Positions 16,372 through 24,267 are shown, counted from the stretch's first letter. The stretch: 64,000 nucleotides of DNA from UMGS882 sp045598975 (GCA_045598975.1 JAZRVE010000099.1:8337-72336), one strand, 5' to 3'. The notes: generated by a model from the sequence alone, not told the origin. Made by a program: numbers and translations.

Positions 16372-16504
16372 AGATAAGATTGCTTGCCTTGCGCAGTTGC
16401 GGGACATAAGCCTTACGGGGAGACCCGTTCAAGAGGAATTCACCCACCCGCGACTATGTGACGGGAGCGCTTGTCGGAAAATTTTTATAAAGGTGGAGAT
16501 CAAC
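16372..16504 (+). promoter_or_regulatory. Structured 5' leader of rpsO, possible S15 autoregulatory RNA
   Basis: The leader can form a 9-bp helix (16395-16403 with 16447-16455, one G-U pair). It encloses a 5-bp hairpin ACGGG/CCCGT (16415-16428) with a GAGA tetraloop. Bacterial rpsO leaders commonly bind S15 and repress its translation, through structures that differ between phyla. This one matches no leader I can name, so the S15 link is inferred from position. Confidence 0.5.
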
Positions 16505-16771
16505 ATGATCACAAAGGAAATCAAGCAGGAAATCATCGACAAGTACAAGATGCACGAGGGCGACACGGGTTCTCCCGAAGTGCAGATCGCGGTCCTTACC
16601 TACCGCATCAACACGCTCAACGAGCACCTCAAAAACAACAAGCACGACTTCCATTCCCGCCGCGGTCTTCTGAAAATGGTCGGTCACAGAAGAAATCTTC
16701 TCAACTACCTCACCAAGACGGATGTCAACCGCTACCGTGCCATCGTGGAAAAGCTCGGTTTGAGAAAGTAA
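16505..16771 (+). CDS. rpsO: 30S ribosomal protein S15
   Basis: An 88-residue S15 protein, which binds the central domain of 16S rRNA and nucleates platform assembly. HEGDTGSPEVQIAVLTYRI, HSRRGLLKMVGHRR and the final YLTKTDVNRYRAIVEKLGLR are diagnostic. AAAGGTGG lies nine bases before the ATG. It is followed by its own terminator and then by pnp, the classic rpsO-pnp order. Confidence 0.97.
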   Translation: MITKEIKQEIIDKYKMHEGDTGSPEVQIAVLTYRINTLNEHLKNNKHDFHSRRGLLKMVGHRRNLLNYLTKTDVNRYRAIVEKLGLRK

Positions 16772-16787
16772 GAAAGCAAGAACAGTC

Positions 16788-16828
16788 AGGCGGAAAAACG
16801 AAAGTCTTTCCGCCTTCGATTGTTTTTT
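16788..16828 (+). terminator. Terminator between rpsO and pnp
   Basis: A 9-bp stem AGGCGGAAA/TTTCCGCCT (16788-16796 with 16807-16815) followed by TCGATTG and a run of six T. Confidence 0.75.
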
Positions 16829-16871
16829 GCGAAAGGAACGAAAAAAGATATTTACGGAGACCGAAACGGTT

Positions 16872-16925
16872 TTTAGCATTTAATGAACGACCGGAGGCGC
16901 TTCCGATCTCTCATTAAGTGCTAAA
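16872..16925 (+). promoter_or_regulatory. Long near-perfect hairpin in the pnp leader
   Basis: Twenty-seven bases (16872-16898) pair with the next twenty-seven (16899-16925) with only three mismatches and two G-U pairs, closing on GGCGCTTCC. It sits 59 bases before the pnp start. In E. coli a comparable double-stranded hairpin ahead of pnp is cut by RNase III and mediates PNPase autocontrol; the same use here is inferred. Confidence 0.65.
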
Positions 16926-16984
16926 CCCCGGAACAAGGGGAACGTTCGGGACTCCGTGAAAATAAAAAAACGGAGGAAAAAACC

Positions 16985-19075
16985 ATGTTCGAGAATTACA
17001 GAACCTTTTCTACCACGCTCGCCGGCAGACCGTTCACGGTCGAGACCGGCAAGATCGCCCAGCTCGCAAGCGGCTCCTGCCTCGTGCGCTACGGCGATAC
17101 CGCCATTCTTGCAACGGCAACGGCTTCCAAAGCGCCCCGCGACGGCATCGACTTTCTGCCGCTTTCGGTGGAATTTGAGGAGCGTCTGTACGCTGTCGGC
17201 AAGATCCCGGGCTCCTTCCTCAAAAGAGAAGGCAAGCCGACCGAAAAAGCGGTGCTGACCTCCCGTGTCATCGACCGCCCCATCCGTCCGCTCTTCCCGA
17301 AGGATCTGCGCAACGACGTTACGCTCGATCTGCTCGTGCTTTCGGTCGATCCCGACTGCTCGCCGGAAGTGACGGGACTCATCGGTGCGTCTATCGCCCT
17401 CTCCATTTCGGATATTCCGTGGAACGGTCCGGTCGCAAGCGTTTTCGTGGGCTACGTTGACGGCGAGATCGTCATCAACCCGACGGCAGAGCAGAGAGCA
17501 AAGTCGGAGCTGGAACTCACGGTCGCCAGCAGCGAAAAGAAGGTCGTCATGATCGAAGCAGGCGCTAAGGAGATCAGCGACGATACCATGTTCGATGCCA
17601 TCATGAAGGCGCATGAAGTCAACTGCGAGACCGTTAAATTCATCAATCACATCAAAGACGAGATCGGCAAGCCGAAGTTCGATTATTCGTCCTGCGAGGT
17701 GGATCACGATCTCTTTGAAAAGATCAGCGAATACGCCATCGAAAAGGTCAGAGGCGCACTTGACACCGACGACAAGAACGTTCGCGAACAGCGGCTGAAA
17801 GTCGTGTATGACGACGTGTTCGAACACTTTTCCGATATCAATCCCGAAGGCGAAAAGACGGCGGAGATCAACGAATGTCTGTACAAATTGCAGAAATTCG
17901 TGGTCAGACGCTGGCTGCTTGACGACGGCAAGCGTGTCGACGGCAGACGCCTCGATGAGATCCGTCCGCTCGCCGCGGAAGTGGGACTCTTCAAGAGAAC
18001 GCACGGCTCCGCCATGTTCACCCGCGGACAGACGCAGGTCGTCACGGTGGCAACGCTCGGACTTGTCAACGAACAGCAGATGCTCGACGGTATTGACGAT
18101 GAAGAATTCAAGCGCTATATGCACCACTATAATATGCCCAGCTACTCGGTCGGCGAGACCAAACCCTCCCGCGGTCCCGGACGCCGTGAGATCGGTCACG
18201 GTGCTCTTGCCGAGCGTGCTCTGCTTCCCGTCATCCCGTCGGTAGACGATTTCCCGTATTCCATCCGTCTGGTTTCGGAAGTCGTTTCCTCCAACGGCTC
18301 GACTTCTCAGGCATCCATCTGCGGCTCTACGCTTGCTCTTATGGACGCGGGCGTTCCGATCTCGGCACCGGTCGCCGGTATTTCCTGCGGTCTTATCACC
18401 GAGGGCGAGCGCTGGATGACCATGCTTGACATTCAGGGACTGGAAGACTTCTTCGGCGACATGGACTTCAAGGTTGCCGGCACCAAAAAGGGTATCACGG
18501 CTATTCAGATGGACCTTAAAATCGACGGTCTTACGCCGGAGATCATCAAGGCGGCCTTTGAGCAGACGCACAAGGGACGCGATTATATCCTCGATGAGAT
18601 CATGTTGAAGTGCATTCCCGCACCGCGTGAAGACGTGTCCGCGTATGCACCCAAGATGATCACCATCAAGATCGATCCCGACAAGATCGGCGACGTCATC
18701 GGCAAGAGTGGTAAGGTCATTCAGGCGATCACCGCCGAGACCGGCACCAGGATCGACATCGAGGATGACGGCAGCGTGTTTATCGCGAGCGTCGATAAGG
18801 CGGCGGCTCTGCGTGCCAAGGAATATGTCGAAGTGATTGCCAACGATCCCGAGCCCGGTGCACTCTATACGGGCAAGGTGACGCGGCTGATGTCGTTCGG
18901 CTGCTTCGTGGAGATCGCTCCCGGCAAGGAAGGACTCGTCCACATTTCCAAGCTCGATAAGACGCGTGTGGAAAAGGTGGAGGACGTCGTCACCGTGGGT
19001 GATACCATCAAGGTCAAGGTGCTCGGCACCGACGAAAAGGGACGTCTCAATCTCTCCCGCAAAGACGCGCTTTAA
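16985..19075 (+). CDS. pnp: Polyribonucleotide nucleotidyltransferase (PNPase)
   Basis: A 696-residue 3'-to-5' phosphorolytic exoribonuclease. Two RNase PH-like domains (about residues 10-230 and 310-540) flank an alpha-helical domain, followed by a KH domain (IKIDPDKIGDVIGKSGKVI) and a C-terminal S1 domain (GKVTRLMSFGCFVEIAPGK). TSQASICGSTLALMDAG is part of the second catalytic core. It degrades mRNA as a ring-shaped trimer. GGAGG precedes the ATG. The sequence ends shortly after the S1 domain, without a long tail. Confidence 0.97.
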   Translation: MFENYRTFSTTLAGRPFTVETGKIAQLASGSCLVRYGDTAILATATASKAPRDGIDFLPLSVEFEERLYAVGKIPGSFLKREGKPTEKAVLTSRVIDRPIRPLFPKDLRNDVTLDLLVLSVDPDCSPEVTGLIGASIALSISDIPWNGPVASVFVGYVDGEIVINPTAEQRAKSELELTVASSEKKVVMIEAGAKEISDDTMFDAIMKAHEVNCETVKFINHIKDEIGKPKFDYSSCEVDHDLFEKISEYAIEKVRGALDTDDKNVREQRLKVVYDDVFEHFSDINPEGEKTAEINECLYKLQKFVVRRWLLDDGKRVDGRRLDEIRPLAAEVGLFKRTHGSAMFTRGQTQVVTVATLGLVNEQQMLDGIDDEEFKRYMHHYNMPSYSVGETKPSRGPGRREIGHGALAERALLPVIPSVDDFPYSIRLVSEVVSSNGSTSQASICGSTLALMDAGVPISAPVAGISCGLITEGERWMTMLDIQGLEDFFGDMDFKVAGTKKGITAIQMDLKIDGLTPEIIKAAFEQTHKGRDYILDEIMLKCIPAPREDVSAYAPKMITIKIDPDKIGDVIGKSGKVIQAITAETGTRIDIEDDGSVFIASVDKAAALRAKEYVEVIANDPEPGALYTGKVTRLMSFGCFVEIAPGKEGLVHISKLDKTRVEKVEDVVTVGDTIKVKVLGTDEKGRLNLSRKDAL

Positions 19076-19091
19076 TATCTGACAGCAGAAT

Positions 19092-19127
19092 GGCGGTCGG
19101 ACGGAAATCTGTCTGACCGCCTTTTTT
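19092..19127 (+). terminator. Terminator of pnp
   Basis: A stem of about 14 pairs (19092-19105 with 19108-19121, some G-U) followed by TTTTTT. Confidence 0.85.
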
Positions 19128-19142
19128 AAGGGGGAAAACGGA

Positions 19143-19856
19143 ATGGAACCCATGCGGCTTCAAAAATATGTATCGGACTGCGGGCTGATGTCGAGGCGCG
19201 CGGCGGAAAAAGAGATCGGGAACGGCGCGTTTACCGTCAACGGCAGACGGGCAAGCCTCGGCGATAAAGTAAAAGACGGCGACGACGTGCGTTATCGCGG
19301 AAAAGCGGTGCGCCGGTCGGGGGAGGACAAGGTGTACGTCCTGCTCAATAAGCCGCGCGGCTACGTCACGACGCTTGCGGACGAGGAAGGACGCAAATGC
19401 CTGCCGGATCTGCTTAAAGATCTCCCGGAGCGGGTATACCCCTGCGGACGGCTTGACAGAGATTCGGAGGGGCTTGTCATCCTCACCAACGACGGCGAGA
19501 TCGCCAATAAGCTCATGCATCCCAAGACACACGTGGAAAAGGTGTATCACGTCAAGGTGCGCACCGAGATCGAACAGGATAAGCTTTCGCTTCTCAACGG
19601 ACCCATGACGCTCGACGGATATGCCATCAAGCCGGTCAAGGTGACCGTCATCGAGCGTAAGGAGGGCACGACGATGCTGAAATTCGTGCTCACCGAGGGC
19701 AGAAACCGACAGATCCGCAAGATGTGCGAGCAGGCGTCGCTGGACGTTCTGCGGCTTAAACGGGTGTCGGTGGGGGAGATCAATATCGGGATGCTGACGC
19801 CCGGTAAGTGGAAGTATATGAACTATAATGAGATACAGTACTTAAAAAACCTGTAA
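19143..19856 (+). CDS. RsuA/RluB-family rRNA pseudouridine synthase
   Basis: A 237-residue pseudouridine synthase. An N-terminal S4 RNA-binding domain (MRLQKYVSDCGLMSRRAAE) is followed by the catalytic domain with CGRLDRDSEGL, where the aspartate is the catalytic residue. LTEGRNRQIRKMCE is the conserved C-terminal helix. Clostridial homologues are normally annotated RluB, modifying helix 89 of 23S rRNA; the exact target is inferred. AAGGGGGAAAACGG precedes the start. Confidence 0.88.
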   Translation: MEPMRLQKYVSDCGLMSRRAAEKEIGNGAFTVNGRRASLGDKVKDGDDVRYRGKAVRRSGEDKVYVLLNKPRGYVTTLADEEGRKCLPDLLKDLPERVYPCGRLDRDSEGLVILTNDGEIANKLMHPKTHVEKVYHVKVRTEIEQDKLSLLNGPMTLDGYAIKPVKVTVIERKEGTTMLKFVLTEGRNRQIRKMCEQASLDVLRLKRVSVGEINIGMLTPGKWKYMNYNEIQYLKNL

Positions 19857-19890
19857 GGGCTGCCTTCGCCGGAAAGGAAAGATCATAGTC

Positions 19891-20283
19891 ATGTTGGAAA
19901 TGCGACCGGTGTATACCTCATATGAGCGGGAGGAATATACAAAGCCGTTCGGCATCGTGCCGGAGGAGGGAAGCGTGGTCATCTGTGCCCGCTACCCCGA
20001 AAGATTCGTAGGCATGGCCTATATCCGCATCGAAGGGGAAAAGGGCTTTGTGCGCCGTCTTTCGCTCGTTGACGGGTACGAGGACGAGACAGATTTGTTT
20101 CTGCTCGGCAAAGCGATGCTCAATTATATGGAGCGGCACGGCGCCAAATGCGCGGTCTACCCGGACGTCACCGATGAAAAGGCGGCAAAGCGGCTCGGGT
20201 TTGCCCCGGAAGAGGACGGAAAAGCCTGGACACTGTCGCTCGTCGGATATTTTACGGAAAAGCACGGAGCGTGTCACGCATGA
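19891..20283 (+). CDS. Small GNAT-like protein of unknown function
   Basis: A 130-residue protein that I do not confidently recognise. The pattern of a beta strand VGMAYIRIEGEKGFVRRLSL, a helix, and a C-terminal DEKAAKRLGFAPEEDGKAWTL resembles the end of a GNAT acetyltransferase fold (a residue-poor version of the A-x-x-L-G-F motif). It has no clear acetyl-CoA binding loop. It starts after GGAAAGG, and its last codons overlap azlC (ATGA), so it travels with the branched-chain amino acid exporter. Confidence 0.5.
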   Translation: MLEMRPVYTSYEREEYTKPFGIVPEEGSVVICARYPERFVGMAYIRIEGEKGFVRRLSLVDGYEDETDLFLLGKAMLNYMERHGAKCAVYPDVTDEKAAKRLGFAPEEDGKAWTLSLVGYFTEKHGACHA

Positions 20284-21065
20284 GAACAAAGAAAGAAAAA
20301 ATGCCGGTCGGCAGAGTCGAAAACCGGTTTCAAAAAGGGTTTTCGGACGGGATCCCGATTTGTCTCGGATACCTGTCGGTGTCGTTCGCGTTCGGCATGA
20401 CGGCGGTACAGAGCGGGTTGCCCATCCTTTGGACGGTGCTCGTGTCCATGACCAATCTGACTTCCGCCGGGCAGGTGGCGGGCGTACCGATCCTGCTTGC
20501 CGGCGGCAGTGCCGTCGAAATGGCGCTGACACAGTTTGTCATCAACCTGCGGTATGCCCTTATGTCCATTTCGCTTTCGCAGAAATTACATAACGTGTCG
20601 GTTGCCGACCGGTTTGCCATCGGCTTCGGCATCACCGACGAGATTTTTGCCGTTTCGGTCTCCAAGCCCTGCGAGATCGGCAAGCGGTATATGGCGGGGC
20701 TGATCCTGTCACCCTATCTCGGCTGGACGGCGGGGACGATCATCGGCGCGGCGGCAGGCTCGCTTTTGCCCGCTTCTGTGCGCTCGGCGCTCGGGATCGC
20801 GCTGTACGCCATGTTCATCGCCATCATAATCCCGCCGGCGAAAAAGAGCCGCGCGGTGGCGGCGGTGGTCGTCATAGCGGCGGCGTTCAGTTGTACGTTC
20901 GCCTACGTGCCGTTTATGAAAGCGTTGTTTGCCGGCTCTTCCGGCTTTGTTATCATCATCTGCGCCGTGGTATCGGCGGTGATCGGCGCTCTCGTCTGGC
21001 CCATCTGGGAAGCCGGTGGGGACGGCGAAGAGAAAACGCCTGACGGTAAGGAGGAAACGGCATGA
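20280..21065 (+). CDS. azlC: AzlC family branched-chain amino acid exporter subunit
   Basis: A 261-residue AzlC-family integral membrane protein, the large subunit of a two-component exporter for branched-chain amino acids and analogues. QKGFSDGIPICLGYLSVSFAFG at the N-terminus and QFVINLRYALMSISLS are family hallmarks; about seven hydrophobic helices are visible. The start overlaps the stop of the GNAT-like gene (ATGA), and its stop overlaps azlD (ATGA), giving a tightly coupled trio. Confidence 0.9.
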   Translation: MRTKKEKMPVGRVENRFQKGFSDGIPICLGYLSVSFAFGMTAVQSGLPILWTVLVSMTNLTSAGQVAGVPILLAGGSAVEMALTQFVINLRYALMSISLSQKLHNVSVADRFAIGFGITDEIFAVSVSKPCEIGKRYMAGLILSPYLGWTAGTIIGAAAGSLLPASVRSALGIALYAMFIAIIIPPAKKSRAVAAVVVIAAAFSCTFAYVPFMKALFAGSSGFVIIICAVVSAVIGALVWPIWEAGGDGEEKTPDGKEETA

Positions 21066-21382
21066 ATACGACCGTGCTTATTGTTGATCTTGTCGTCATG
21101 GCGGGCGTCACGTATCTCATCCGTGCCGTGCCGCTTGTGCTGGTGCGCAAAAAAATACGCAACCGTTTCATTAGCTCGTTTTTGTTTTATATCCCTTATG
21201 CGGTGTTAGCGGCGATGACCATTCCCGCCATCTTTTCCTGCACGCAGAACGTGCTGTCGGCGATCGTCGGGCTTGTCGTGGCGCTCATCGTCGCGCTTTG
21301 CGGCAAGGGCTTGCTCGTCGTGGCACTGTCAGCCTGCTCGGCGGTGTATATCGTTGAGCTGATACAGAGGCTGATCGGATAA
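21062..21382 (+). CDS. azlD: AzlD family branched-chain amino acid exporter subunit
   Basis: A 106-residue membrane protein with four hydrophobic helices, matching AzlD, the small partner of AzlC. The N-terminal VTYLIRAVPLVLVRKK and the central FYIPYAVLAAMTIPAIF are typical. The ATG overlaps the azlC stop, and GTAAGGAGG lies upstream. A strong terminator follows. Confidence 0.9.
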   Translation: MNTTVLIVDLVVMAGVTYLIRAVPLVLVRKKIRNRFISSFLFYIPYAVLAAMTIPAIFSCTQNVLSAIVGLVVALIVALCGKGLLVVALSACSAVYIVELIQRLIG

Positions 21383-21401
21383 ATTGTATCACCGTATCCA
21401 C

Positions 21402-21439
21402 AGGTGTCCCCTTCCGTTTATGGTAGGGACACCTTTTTT
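21402..21439 (+). terminator. Terminator of the azl operon
   Basis: AGGTGTCCC (21402-21410) pairs with GGGACACCT (21426-21434), followed by TTTTTG. Confidence 0.85.
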
Positions 21440-21517
21440 GTCCGACGACTTGAAAAGCATCTGCTTCGCCCGATTGCACTGATTGAATATGTAGGAACAA
21501 TGGTTTCATTTTTGTTA

Positions 21518-21546
21518 TTGACAAAATGGGAAACATGTGGTAATCT
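21518..21546 (+). promoter_or_regulatory. Promoter of the attenuator-like leader
   Basis: TTGACA at 21518-21523 and TAATCT at 21541-21546 with a 17-base spacer and a TG extension. The expected start, near 21553, coincides with the first base of the leader hairpin. Confidence 0.6.
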
Positions 21547-21552
21547 ATACGT

Positions 21553-21742
21553 ACCACACAAAATCGAATACAGAATTCTGCAAAAAGCTTGCGTTTTTTC
21601 ATCGGTAAAAATGCGGGCTTATTTCGCAGGCTTTTTTGCGGAATGTATTAACGATTTTGTGTGGTAGCAAACGTTGAGTCACGCATTTTTCGTGTGTGGC
21701 TTGTCGTTTGACACCACACACTTTTTTTATCGGAGGACAGCA
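21553..21742 (+). promoter_or_regulatory. Candidate attenuator or riboswitch-like leader RNA
   Basis: Four complementary segments are visible. A perfect 14-bp outer helix joins 21553-21566 to 21652-21665, with further pairing inside it. A second hairpin (21692-21699 with 21714-21721) is followed directly by TTTTTTT, forming a terminator that ends 14 bases before the next ATG. GTGTGGT at 21659-21665 can instead pair with ACCACAC at 21713-21719, which would open the terminator. A possible 18-codon frame (21611-21667, ending Val-Trp-stop) lies in the leader but has a weak ribosome binding site. The leader matches no known class I can name. Confidence 0.6.
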
Positions 21743-23062
21743 ATGAACGGACGGAAACAAACACAAATGAAAAAAGCAGGGAAGTATTCGGTTTTGTTAT
21801 TATTCTGCGCAATCTTAATCTTTTTCACGTCGTGTGGAACAGATGCGGACAGATTCGCAAAGCAATTGAAAAACAGTGAATTTGAAAAAGCGGAAGAACT
21901 GTATGAGAAGCAATCCGAAAATGAAAAATTCAAGGAGAGCGCGGATACTTCCCTTTCAGAAACGGCACAATCCTATGTGGATGCCTTTGCCGCGGGATCG
22001 GTTGATGGTGTAACTGTAAAAGACAATCTTGATGCATTGGGAAAAATGCTGAATGTTGATGATTATGTTGAAAAAGTTGCGGCATTGGAACAATCAAAGG
22101 CTTCCTTTGCTCTTGCAAAAGAAAAAGAGCAAGACGGAGACTTTGAGCAAGCCATAGATGCTTATGAAGGTGTCGCGGAAAGCGACACGGAGAATTATGC
22201 AAATGCGGTCGAGGCATCCAAGCGGTGTCAGATAGGACAAGCGAAAAAACTAATCGACGCGATCGGCGAAGTGACGATAGAGAAAGCAACAGCAATCCAA
22301 ACGGTAAAAGATTACTTCACGGCGCTCGACGAAGACGCACAGAATCAGGTCGAAAATAAGGATGTATTGGTAAAAGCGGAAGAAACGCTGATAAAAATTG
22401 TTTCAGATCGGATTGATGCAATCGGTACCGTAAGTGCAGAAAGCGGAACGGCTATTCAGAATGCACAAAACAGCTATGACGTGTTGAGTAAAGAACAACA
22501 AAAACAGGTCAGCAATGCTGATGTTTTATCAAGTGCTCAAAATGCGTATAGTAAAGCAGTTGCAAAACAACAGTACGATGCGGCGATTAAAAACACGAAT
22601 ATTTCTTATGATAAGATACAGAATATTTCTTTCATTCAACATAAAAACGAACCAAAGTATATAAGCACACGGAGCTATGTTCTCCCACAAATTGGACAAA
22701 ATGGCAATTTCTTGAATGGAACAGGATGGGGAACCCCATGGATGAATATTGTATATAATTATACTGGTGATGATTGGGTGTTTTGGACAAAATTAACGAT
22801 TAATGTTGATGGCAAAAATTATTATCATAGTTGGAGTTATTGGGAAATTACACGCGACAATGGTCATGGAGATGTCTGGGAGTACGTTTATACAACTCCT
22901 AAGTATGGTGATATAGAGATGTTGAAAGCCATTGCCGCATCACAGGAAACCATTGTTCGTTTTGAGGGGGATGATGACAAGAAGTACGATTACACGGTGA
23001 GAGATGCTGATAAACAGGCGATAAGGGACATGGTTACTATTTATGAGTACCTGACCGCATGA
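21743..23062 (+). CDS. Lipoprotein with tandem IDAIG-type repeats, unknown function
   Basis: A 439-residue AT-rich gene product that I do not recognise. Residues 1-31 form a lipoprotein signal ending in FFTSC. The middle is helical and acidic. Two related repeats of roughly 48 residues are visible at about 172-270, beginning LIDAIGEVTIEKATAIQ and RIDAIGTVSAESGTAIQ. The C-terminal 150 residues form a separate beta-rich domain with many Trp and Tyr (GTGWGTPWMNIVYNY, HSWSYWEI). GGAGGACAGCA precedes the ATG, immediately after the terminator hairpin of the leader. A cell-surface role is likely. Composition differs from neighbouring housekeeping genes, suggesting transfer. Confidence 0.65.
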   Translation: MNGRKQTQMKKAGKYSVLLLFCAILIFFTSCGTDADRFAKQLKNSEFEKAEELYEKQSENEKFKESADTSLSETAQSYVDAFAAGSVDGVTVKDNLDALGKMLNVDDYVEKVAALEQSKASFALAKEKEQDGDFEQAIDAYEGVAESDTENYANAVEASKRCQIGQAKKLIDAIGEVTIEKATAIQTVKDYFTALDEDAQNQVENKDVLVKAEETLIKIVSDRIDAIGTVSAESGTAIQNAQNSYDVLSKEQQKQVSNADVLSSAQNAYSKAVAKQQYDAAIKNTNISYDKIQNISFIQHKNEPKYISTRSYVLPQIGQNGNFLNGTGWGTPWMNIVYNYTGDDWVFWTKLTINVDGKNYYHSWSYWEITRDNGHGDVWEYVYTTPKYGDIEMLKAIAASQETIVRFEGDDDKKYDYTVRDADKQAIRDMVTIYEYLTA

Positions 23063-23140
23063 GGCAGAAAGGCGGTCGGAAACGCATCTCGCCGCGTTTT
23101 CCTTTCCCGCCAAGCAAGAGTATCCGGCAGTAGCTCTGCC

Positions 23141-23341
23141 GTTTGTACAAAAAATCCACCCGAGCCTCCGCGGCTCGGGTTTTGGTTATGCTTCGGAAGG
23201 GGATTCCGTGCCAATTGTCCGCACCGCCGCAAATTTCCCGCCGGAGTGCGGAGCATGCAGGCGGCATTTGCGGCGCCGGAGGTCTCGGAGGGTACCTCCG
23301 ACCGGTCTTTTTGCAACTTTTTCGTCCGTACGAAAAAGTTG
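23141..23341. repeat. Dispersed hairpin-rich repeat, copy 1
   Basis: A 200-base intergenic element related to 63241-63440. It has a GC-rich hairpin (CCCGAGCC/GGCTCGGG), a shared core CGCACCGCCGCAAAT at 23220, a second GC-rich hairpin, and a closing perfect 12-bp hairpin CAACTTTTTCGT/ACGAAAAAGTTG (23314-23341). The order and spacing match the second copy. The gene-free stretch 23063-23397 otherwise holds only the terminator at 23367. Confidence 0.75.
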
Positions 23342-23366
23342 ACCGTTTCTCTCCCTATATAAATAA

Positions 23367-23399
23367 GGTCGAAAGGAAACCCCCTTTCGACCGTTTTTT
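23367..23399 (+). terminator. Terminator downstream of the repeat
   Basis: GGTCGAAAGG (23367-23376) pairs with CCTTTCGACC (23383-23392), followed by GTTTTTT. It lies between the repeat and the converging epimerase gene. Confidence 0.75.
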
Positions 23400-24267
23400 A
23401 CCCCTTTATCGGCGTGATGGTGTGGACGTTCTGCCGACTCTCGCCGGGCGCTAACGTAAACATGCTGTCCTTATGCGCGAGAATGCCGTCGGAGTCCACC
23501 GCATCGGGCGAGCCGTTCCACGGCTCCAAGCAGAGATACGGTGCGCCTTGCTTCGTCCAGAGCAGAAAATGTTTGAAATCGGCAAACGCCACGTGTACGC
23601 CGCGCCCCGTCGCACGGTGCAGCAGGGAGGCGCCGTGGCTGTTCAGATGCCCGAAATACAGACTGTCGTTGTCCATGTGATGGTACGACATGGCGAGCAC
23701 CCGCCCGTTTGTGGGGACAAGCTCGGTCTCTTTTGCGAGATAACAGCCGTCAAGCACGGTGCGGTATAAGGTTTCCGGCTCGTCGAATACCACATCGTAG
23801 TCCTGAATGCCGCCCGGGCAGGCGTAGCTTTCGTGCGCCCCGTCGGCGTAATAGAGCGGCACGGTGCCGGTGTTCTCGGTGCGGTAGGTGATGACGAGGG
23901 ATGCACCTTCAAGCGTAAAGGTGACGAAAAAGGCAAAGGAAAAGGGATACACCGCACGCGTTTCGGGACTGTCGCGCAAAACGAGCGTGAGGGAGGTCTG
24001 CGAAGACGCCGCGACCTCGTAGGGCAGATGCTGTCCGAAGCCGTGATTGGCAAGCGTGTAGGTTTTCCCGTCGTGGACGTATTGCTTGTTCAGAAGCCCG
24101 CCGCAGATGGGAAACAGAACGGGCGCCGTGCGCTCCCAGACGGCGGGATCGCCGCACCAGAGGTACTCGTGCCCGGTGTCGTCGCGTAAGGAACGCAGTT
24201 CGGCGCCGTGGGTGGAAATTTCGGCGGAAAGACGGTCGTTTTTGAGGGAAAAGAGCTTCTCGGTCAT
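23398..24267 (-). CDS. Aldose 1-epimerase family protein (galactose mutarotase-like)
   Basis: A 289-residue protein of the galactose mutarotase-like fold, interconverting sugar anomers or hexose-6-phosphate anomers. The N-terminal ISTHGAELRSLRDD, the loop LANHGFGQHLPYEV with a conserved histidine, and GAHESYACPGG with the second histidine follow the family pattern. The C-terminal LCLEPWNG carries the catalytic-type glutamate. A complete galK lies elsewhere in the window, so a role in galactose use is possible, but the closest clostridial relatives act on varied substrates. GGAAG upstream supports the ATG. Confidence 0.85.
   Translation of the reverse strand: MTEKLFSLKNDRLSAEISTHGAELRSLRDDTGHEYLWCGDPAVWERTAPVLFPICGGLLNKQYVHDGKTYTLANHGFGQHLPYEVAASSQTSLTLVLRDSPETRAVYPFSFAFFVTFTLEGASLVITYRTENTGTVPLYYADGAHESYACPGGIQDYDVVFDEPETLYRTVLDGCYLAKETELVPTNGRVLAMSYHHMDNDSLYFGHLNSHGASLLHRATGRGVHVAFADFKHFLLWTKQGAPYLCLEPWNGSPDAVDSDGILAHKDSMFTLAPGESRQNVHTITPIKG

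Noticed and set aside
16372..16504. Known riboswitch, T-box or 6S RNA in the rpsO leader
   Set aside because: None of the conserved core sequences that I know for these classes is present.
16880..19153. 757-codon open frame antisense to pnp
   Set aside because: It mirrors pnp on the opposite strand, has no recognisable domain and no ribosome binding site; codon bias of the GC-rich gene leaves the opposite frame open.
21553..21665. Integron attC site or MITE
   Set aside because: The arms lack the attC core GTTRRRY, no integrase is nearby, and there is no target-site duplication; the coincidence with a promoter start and a terminator fits a leader RNA better.
23041..23316. 91-codon minus-strand frame in the repeat region
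   Set aside because: It lies within the hairpin-rich repeat. The similar frame at 63188-63502 shares only the repeat sequence, so it is probably not translated.
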